DNA of 64,000 nt from Salinispora pacifica CNR114 (GTDB lineage Bacteria > Actinomycetota > Actinomycetes > Mycobacteriales > Micromonosporaceae), in NCBI RefSeq assembly GCF_000514775.1, contig NZ_KI911467.1, positions 242,377-306,376 of the forward strand, given 5' to 3'. Below are positions 58,972 to 64,000 of the stretch, piece after piece. Under the pieces are notes generated by a model, which saw only the letters and a list, made by a program, of their open reading frames with translations, did not search any database and had not been told where the DNA came from. A program made the position numbers and the translations under genes. Positions within the stretch are counted from its first letter, which is position 1. The number at the start of each line of letters is the position of its first letter.

Positions 58972-59493
58972 CTACCGGCCGTCTTCCCACCGTGCGGCGG
59001 CCCACGCTCGTTCGAACTCCTCACGATCGATCTCCTGGTTCGGCAACTGCGGATCGAAAAGATCTACCATCGGCGGATTCAAGGGCCAGTCCTCGGAGTC
59101 GGTCTTGATCCCGGTGCCGTCCTCGGCTACCTCCACCTGCCGGACACGGCGACCGTCCGGCCCGATCTCCATCAGGTACGTCGCCGGCTCGTCGCCGTCC
59201 CACACCTGACGCAAGAACAGCACCTGCTTGTCGGCGAGCGCGCCGAAACCGGGCAGCGCGCGCTGCTTGTCGCGCGTGGCGCGTAGTTCGTTCAAACCGG
59301 CAGGAGGAGTCGCCGTATCGATGTCTACCTCGTCGAGATTCCAGCCCTCGGCGCGCGCGACAGCGGCGGGGTCGTCGACGACCTCGACCTGGGCGAAGGT
59401 TTCCCGCACCTCGCGGACCGACCTGGCGCGAATCCACCACCACAGGCCACCCATGCCGTAGTCGTGAAGAACGAGGTACCGCTGCGTCGACAT
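58972..59493 (-). CDS. hypothetical actinobacterial protein
   Basis: A 173-residue protein starting at ATG 59493 (MSTQRYLVLHDYGMGGLWWW). The C-terminal half contains RQVWDGDEPATYLMEIGPDG, RRVRQVEVAEDGTGIKTDSE and PPMVDLFDPQLP. The pattern recurs in actinomycete genomes, but I know no function. No catalytic motif or membrane segment is seen. It is co-oriented with the receiver-like gene. Confidence 0.7.
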   Translation of the reverse strand: MSTQRYLVLHDYGMGGLWWWIRARSVREVRETFAQVEVVDDPAAVARAEGWNLDEVDIDTATPPAGLNELRATRDKQRALPGFGALADKQVLFLRQVWDGDEPATYLMEIGPDGRRVRQVEVAEDGTGIKTDSEDWPLNPPMVDLFDPQLPNQEIDREEFERAWAAARWEDGR

Positions 59494-59659
59494 CACATCA
59501 GCATGCCTGGCAAGCGCTCCATGCCGCCGACCGGGGCGACTGGTCGCTGCCCATCCGCTCATGCCGCGATCCGGGAGGTAGCCCACGTCCATCGACTACT
59601 CATCGTGAGCAACAGGCGTGCGTTCACCGGGGCGGTCGGCGCCGCAACGTCCCCCAGCG

Positions 59660-60406
59660 CTACTCACCCGGGTCCTGCACATGTGGCGTGCCTGGCTCTG
59701 CGCCGGAACCGGTACGTCGACAGGTGTCGTGCTGTTCGGCCGAGGATCCCCGCGAGCCCTTGTCGACGCGGACGTGGAGCTTGCCGAACCGGCCCAGGTC
59801 CCATTTCACATCGGCCAAGTCGAGGTTGCGGACCTCGTTGACCCGTAGGCCGACGTCGGCCATCAGCCGGCAGGCGGCGTAGTTGCGGGTCGTCGGCGCG
59901 AACTTGCGGCAGGTCGCCAGCTCCGCCCGCCATCCGGCGAACAGCCGCCCGACCTGCTCGGCCGACGGCGGAATCCGCAACGCGGCGTCGCGTTGAACTC
60001 GGGGCCGGTTCATCTCGTCGATCGGGCAATGCACCACCCGCCCGGTCAACTGGTGGATCTCGACCCTGTGACGCAATTCCAGGAACAGGAAGTATGTCTT
60101 CAACGCCTGCGCCCGCGCCAGCCGGGTGCCCTTCGCCGCGGCCCGCAGCACCTTGCCGAAGTAGACGTCGGCGTCAGCGGGTTCCATGTCCCACAACGGC
60201 CGTCCCAGCCAGGCCCGGACCTGCTCGAGATGCATCACGTCCGAGCTGATCGTCGCGTCGACCAGCCCGGCCGCAGCCCGGGCGAGCACGAACCCCGCCA
60301 GCACATCGGTCTCGAACTCGGCGAGTTCCTCCGGACCCGCCGCGGCGCGAACCTCGCGCAGGTTCCGGCGGAGGAGACTGATAGACGTCCGAATTCCCGA
60401 GATCAC
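59660..60406 (-). pseudogene. tyrosine recombinase, N-terminal half
   Basis: The first 150 residues form a core-binding domain (AGFVLARAAAGLVDATISSD, then VRAWLGRPLWDMEPADADVY), followed by the start of the catalytic domain with the first Arg in GLRVNEVRNLDLADVKWDLG. Homology ends at KGSRGS, after which the frame is non-homologous. The His-x-x-Arg and Tyr boxes are missing, so it is inactive. Its last 40 homologous residues are almost the same as the start of the other recombinase half near 63.3 kb. Confidence 0.8.
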
Positions 60407-60572
60407 ATCAGGTTGTCGATCTCAATCCAGACCGGAGAAAACCCCAGGTCCCAGGCCCAACAGCACCACGAGGACCTCAACGAACTCTGGGGTTATCTCT
60501 TACGTGCCGGGCGCGAGTAGGGTTAGGCTGCGGCCATAAGCGCCCCCTTTTTGTGACGCTAGGATGCTCTGT

Positions 60573-61532
60573 TCAGAGAAATAGGCTGGTGTTCTCAACG
60601 GCCCATTCGTCGTAGGTGCGCGGCGAGCGGCCGATGATGTCGCGGACGGAGGGCCGTTGTGCGGCCGTCCATTCGGTGAGTTCGGTCAGGCGCGCACCGT
60701 ACTCCTGGAGGGCGTACAGCGTTACCTCGATGGCGCCTTCTGGCCAGCCGCTACGTTGCCACGTTGCCCGGCTGTCAGCAGCCGTCACGTTGATAGCCTG
60801 AATGTCGCGACCGATGGCGTCAGCGATGCTGCGTACTCGTGACTGGGTTGACAGTGGCATTCCCACCGCCTCGATGACGGTTCCGGCGTAGTGGTCACTG
60901 TGCATCGCCGCCGCAGCGATAGCGGCGAGATCGTCTTCATGGATGAACGGGTAGTGCCCAGTGTCGAGGAAGGCTTCCCGGACGGCTCCCTCCACTCGGA
61001 TGGACCGCGGCCAGTCGGAGCCAGTCGCGGGATACGTGCCACTCCTGACGGAGCCCATCACGGCGGAGGGCCGGAGATGAGTCCACTCGAGCCCGGAACG
61101 CTCTACAGCGCGTTCGATGGCGAGCCAGTGCCAGGTCTCTGGCGGGTTGTACTGCTCGTACTCGGGCCCGTGGGACGACAGCAGCACGATCCGTCGGACA
61201 CCGGCGTCACGCGCCAACCTCAATGACGCTTCGACGGTTGAGGGATGCGCGCCGGCGAGGAATACCGCATCAACGCCAGCGAAGACCTCGGCTGACGGCA
61301 ACGGCTGGCTGATGGAGCCAGCTACCACCTCTACCTCGGCTGGCCAGCCACTGCACTCCTCGGGCTCCGCTAGCACCCTTACGGGGTCCCCGGCGGCCAG
61401 CAACTGCCGTGCCAAACGTTGTCCGACAAGCCCCGTAGGGCTGCAGCCCTCACCCTTGCTCGGCACGACGACCGTGAGGAGCTTGACGTCCTCGGCGATT
61501 GGCCGGCTTTGGGACGAGTGAGATCTGTCCAT
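60573..61532 (-). CDS. NmrA-like NAD(P)-binding epimerase/reductase
   Basis: A 319-residue Rossmann-fold protein. The nucleotide motif is degraded (PTGLVGQRLARQLLAAGD), followed by VDAVFLAGAHPSTVEASLRL, IVLLSSHGPEYEQY and LRPSAVMGSVRSGTYPATGS, typical of NmrA/NAD(P)H-binding proteins that act as redox sensors or reductases. GGAGGG precedes ATG 61532. It stands alone between broken mobile genes. Confidence 0.85.
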   Translation of the reverse strand: MDRSHSSQSRPIAEDVKLLTVVVPSKGEGCSPTGLVGQRLARQLLAAGDPVRVLAEPEECSGWPAEVEVVAGSISQPLPSAEVFAGVDAVFLAGAHPSTVEASLRLARDAGVRRIVLLSSHGPEYEQYNPPETWHWLAIERAVERSGLEWTHLRPSAVMGSVRSGTYPATGSDWPRSIRVEGAVREAFLDTGHYPFIHEDDLAAIAAAAMHSDHYAGTVIEAVGMPLSTQSRVRSIADAIGRDIQAINVTAADSRATWQRSGWPEGAIEVTLYALQEYGARLTELTEWTAAQRPSVRDIIGRSPRTYDEWAVENTSLFL

Positions 61533-61779
61533 GGCAAGACCCTCCAAGAGTTGGCGGGGATCTTGCGCGTGATCAGTAGTGGTCCAGCCAGGCGGCTTCC
61601 GCGCACCACTGAGATCAACGTTGCGGATCCAATTGCGGCGACCTTACCGGCCCCTGCCGATGGGTGCCACTCCGGAGAAGAGGCATCTCGCAACGACCTC
61701 AGAAACGGCGTCGTGAAGCAGGCCGCCCTGACAAAGCTCCAGCCATGTCCAGCCGTATCGAAGTTTCGTTGTTGCTGGC

Positions 61780-62392
61780 ATGACGGACCGAGTGGAAGCG
61801 ATCGATGCGATGGCGGGGTTTCAGCTGCGGTTCTACCGGTGCCTGACTGCGCGGGCGGATGCGTTGTTCGAGTTGACCGAGGCGCTGTTGTGCACCGACG
61901 GGCCGGTCAAGACCTTGGTCGGGCTGTCGCTGGCGCCGGAGCGCCGGCGCGGGCACGGCGCGTTGTATGACGCGCTCAACCACGGCCATATCGAGGTGCA
62001 GGCGCTGCGCGGGCAGCTGGCCAAGACGCGGTAAGGACGAACACCGGATGATCCCGGGCTGGCCGTACTCGTTTGTCGCCGCGCTGGAGACCGGTCGCAC
62101 CTCGCGGACCGCGCTGTTGGACGCGGTCCGGTTGCCGCCGGGCGCGGACGTCACCGCGATAACGTGCGCGCAGATCCGGCAGTTCGTCGACCGGCTGACC
62201 GACGCCGGCCAATGGCAGGCTGGCGACCGCGACATCCTGATCGTGTTGGATGCCGGCTACGAAGCGCCGCGGATCGCCTGGCTGCTGCGCGACCTGCCGG
62301 TGGAGACCCTCGGCCGGATGCGTTCGGACGCGGTCGCAGCCAGCGCACCGGGCCCCGGTCAGGGTTGTCGTGGCGGAAGACCGATCAGGTGA
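61780..62392 (+). pseudogene. NF041680-type putative transposase, internally deleted
   Basis: The first part, MTDRVEAIDAMAGFQLRFYR to ALNHGHIEVQALRGQLAKTR, ends in a stop at 62032-62034. A second part in a different frame resumes at KDEHRMIPGWPYSFVAALET and runs to LPVETLGRMRSDAVA, then degenerates. In full-length relatives about 50 residues lie between these segments. So it has an internal deletion, a frameshift and a lost C-terminus. Confidence 0.75.
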
Positions 62393-62482
62393 TACACCGG
62401 CGGCCGCCGAGTCTGCCCCAGGCCAGGCAGTCGATGCAGCTGCGCGGCCCGATCATGTCGGCGGTCCGGCGCCGGGCCGAGC

Positions 62483-62806
62483 TCATGCTGGTGGCAGCGA
62501 GCGTCCGTCCCGGCGCCGCGGCGCCACCACGATCATGGCGCCGACCGTGGCCTGTTGGGGCGTCTGCTCCGCTGCGGGTCGGGTGACTTTGTCCGGCTCC
62601 GGGATGAGCACGTCGGCCACGCCGCAGCCGAGGACGGCGCAGATCACGTCGAGGTCGTCGAGCTTGATGCTGGCCGGCTGTCCGGACCACAACCCGGACA
62701 TCTTCCCCGCGGAGATGCTCAGGCCTCGTTCGGCGAGCATGCGCTGCAGCTCGCTGGCCTTCCAGATGCCGCGTTGGGCGGCTGCTAGCCGCAGGTTCCA
62801 CTTCAC
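62483..62806 (-). CDS. XRE-family HTH regulator coupled to the recombinase
   Basis: A 107-residue Cro/CI-type regulator of the HTH_26 kind: LRLAAAQRGIWKASELQRML then GLSISAGKMSGLWSGQPASI and LDDLDVICAVLGCGVADVLI. It starts at GTG 62806 inside the recombinase stop codon (GTGA), so it is translated from the same mRNA. Recombinase-XRE pairs of this type are frequent in actinomycetes and may regulate integration. The last 30 residues are low-complexity. Confidence 0.83.
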   Translation of the reverse strand: MKWNLRLAAAQRGIWKASELQRMLAERGLSISAGKMSGLWSGQPASIKLDDLDVICAVLGCGVADVLIPEPDKVTRPAAEQTPQQATVGAMIVVAPRRRDGRSLPPA

Positions 62807-63528
62807 GGCGTCACCAATCCCTTCAGCCGTTCGGCCGCCCGTTGCTGCTCGGCCACCCAGGCGTCCTCCACATGGGTGCGATGGACATGGACGTAATGCA
62901 AGGTGGTGGCGATCCAGGTATGTCCGAGGACCTCCTGGATCGCGATCAGGTCCATCCCGCCGGCATACAGCTGGCTGGCGCAGTAGTGCCGCAACACGTG
63001 AGGAGTCAGCGCCTCGGGCCGCTCCGGCAGGTGAATGCGCGCGGCCGCGGCGAGTGAGGCGCGCACCGCGTCGTCGCCGACACGGGCGGCACTTCCGTCG
63101 GCGCACCGGCGTTCGGAGGGAAACAGCGGGGCCCCGGGCCGGGCGTGGTCGTCATCGAAGTGTCCCCACACATCCTCGACGAACCAGCGCAGGGTCGCTC
63201 CGGCGTTGTTGATCAGCGGAACCATCCGTTCCCGTGGGCCGGAGCCCCGGGCGCCCTTGCCGTTGCGCACGTGCAGTTTGTCGAACCAGCCCAGGTCCCA
63301 CTTGACGTCGGCAAGATCGAGGCTGCGCAGCTCGTTGACCCGAAGTCCGACCTCGGCCACTGGAGTCACGTCGTAGAAGCCGCCGAAGTGCTCGTACTCG
63401 TCACCATCGAGATACGCCTGATACTCATCGCCGTCCATCAGGCAGACCCTGGCGGTCGAACCACGCAACCTGATCTCGAACACCGCACCGCCCGCGCACG
63501 TACCGAAGTTCCAGTAGAGGTGATCCAC
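62803..63528 (-). CDS. DUF1883-like domain fused to a tyrosine recombinase catalytic domain
   Basis: Residues 1-57 (MDHLYWNFGTCAGGAVFEIR, then RGSTARVCLMDGDEYQAYLD) resemble the small DUF1883 domain. From residue 58 the protein is the catalytic domain of a tyrosine recombinase, from GLRVNELRSLDL through LTPHVLRHYCASQLYAGG (His-x-x-Arg) to LGHTWIATTLHYVHV (His/Trp and nucleophile Tyr). The core-binding domain is absent. The catalytic residues are intact, so it may be stable but would bind DNA poorly. The join at FYDVTPV/AEVGLRV looks like a recombination junction. It overlaps the XRE gene. Confidence 0.75.
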   Translation of the reverse strand: MDHLYWNFGTCAGGAVFEIRLRGSTARVCLMDGDEYQAYLDGDEYEHFGGFYDVTPVAEVGLRVNELRSLDLADVKWDLGWFDKLHVRNGKGARGSGPRERMVPLINNAGATLRWFVEDVWGHFDDDHARPGAPLFPSERRCADGSAARVGDDAVRASLAAAARIHLPERPEALTPHVLRHYCASQLYAGGMDLIAIQEVLGHTWIATTLHYVHVHRTHVEDAWVAEQQRAAERLKGLVTP

Positions 63529-63785
63529 ACGCTATGTGTAACCGACGACCACAGTTGGTAGAAAGCCCCGTGGGCGTAGGTCGTCAACATTCGCCGACCC
63601 CAGGGGGACGAGGAGTCCCTCCTGAAGGGGGGTGTCTGGGTTTCACACCGCGTCGGCGGGATCTGTCACAGGGCACCTGACCTGCACTGTGAGTGGCTGT
63701 GCCGGTCCGCCGGTGGTTGCTCGTTCGACGACCAGGTGACGAACCCCTACGGATCCCCTGATGGAAGGGCTAACGCCGCTCGCAG

Positions 63786-64000
63786 TCAGATGCTCGGAAG
63801 GCCAGGCGGCAGCGTGTTGCCAGCGAAGCGTTCCGCCGGCACCCGGACCACGCGATCGTGACAAGCTTCCCGGTCTGGCCGATGTGACCGGCGCCCGCGT
63901 TTTGGCCGAGATCGGCGACGACCGCGCCCGGTTCGCCGATGCCCGCGCGTTGAAGGCCTACGCCGGCGCGGCCCCGTTCACCCGCGCGTCCGGGCGCAGC
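63786..64000 (+). pseudogene. IS110-family transposase fragment, frameshifted, cut by the window edge
   Basis: The plus strand encodes RRQRVASEAFRRHPDHAIVT-SFP and then, one base out of frame at about 63870, LADVTGARVLAEIGDDRARF followed by ADARALKAYAGAAPFTRASG. This is the C-terminal Transposase_20 region of IS110-type elements. One G is missing (CCCGGTCTGG for CCCGGGTCTGG). The rest lies outside the window, so the extent of the element is unknown. Confidence 0.75.

Overview
The window is high-GC actinomycete DNA, most likely from a Micromonosporaceae genome (Micromonospora/Salinispora type). GC-rich third codon positions, frequent GTG/TTG starts, many stop/start-overlapped gene pairs and the families present (DUF5825, TioE-type MerR, MerR/beta-clamp fusion, RiPP-type cobalamin radical SAM, DUF6193, DUF6817) point there. 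No rRNA, tRNA or CRISPR array was seen. Family names rest on motif recognition without database searches.

Region 1 (1-12.4 kb) holds ordinary genes: a cut-off methyltransferase, a DMT exporter with a divergent Lrp/AsnC regulator, FolD, a second methyltransferase, a GNAT enzyme, a RibD-type reductase with an unusual N-terminal extension, a small membrane protein with a divergent TetR regulator, a MerR/beta-clamp fusion coupled to a helical-repeat protein, a secreted CBM2-GH5 cellulase, an aldo/keto reductase and a VOC protein.

Region 2 (12.7-22.0 kb, all minus strand) holds the most interesting native locus, a probable RiPP gene cluster. In transcription order it is an S9 prolyl-oligopeptidase-like peptidase, a 52-codon putative precursor peptide, a cobalamin-binding radical SAM C-methyltransferase, a DUF5825 partner, a cytochrome P450 and an MFS exporter. 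Downstream on the same strand are a TetR regulator with a perfect upstream inverted repeat, an SDR and a cupin. The precursor's ribosome site lies in the last codons of the peptidase gene, and a strong hairpin separates the precursor from the tailoring genes.

Region 3 (22-36.5 kb) carries a MauE-like membrane protein, a YdcF-like protein, MurJ, a TetR/hydrolase pair, an erythromycin-esterase/DUF6194 fusion divergent from a TioE-type regulator, an M48 protease, a GNAT enzyme, a small secreted cysteine protein in a lower-GC patch, a P450 with degenerate signature motifs, and a DJ-1/PfpI protein divergent from a MocR-type regulator.

Region 4 (36.5-64 kb) is a mobile-element island. It contains a methyltransferase gene with a one-base frameshift and a lexA gene with a stop codon exactly at the catalytic serine. 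A Tn7-like element (tnsA-tnsB-tnsC-tniQ) spans 39802-45199, with ends, a 5-bp target duplication and arrayed TnsB-type sites visible in the sequence. A Tn3-family transposon spans 45434-53319 with 37-bp inverted repeats and a 6-bp flanking repeat; it carries a resolvase-coupled barstar-like/S1-like operon, a small HTH/zinc-ribbon pair and a frameshifted PD-(D/E)XK-like gene. Remnants of older Tn3 transposases flank it. Next come a Cd/Pb-type ArsR-CDF-ICMT operon, a DsbA/VKOR pair, small hypothetical genes, half of a tyrosine recombinase, a DUF1883/recombinase chimera coupled to an XRE regulator, and decayed insertion sequences, including an IS110 fragment cut by the window edge.
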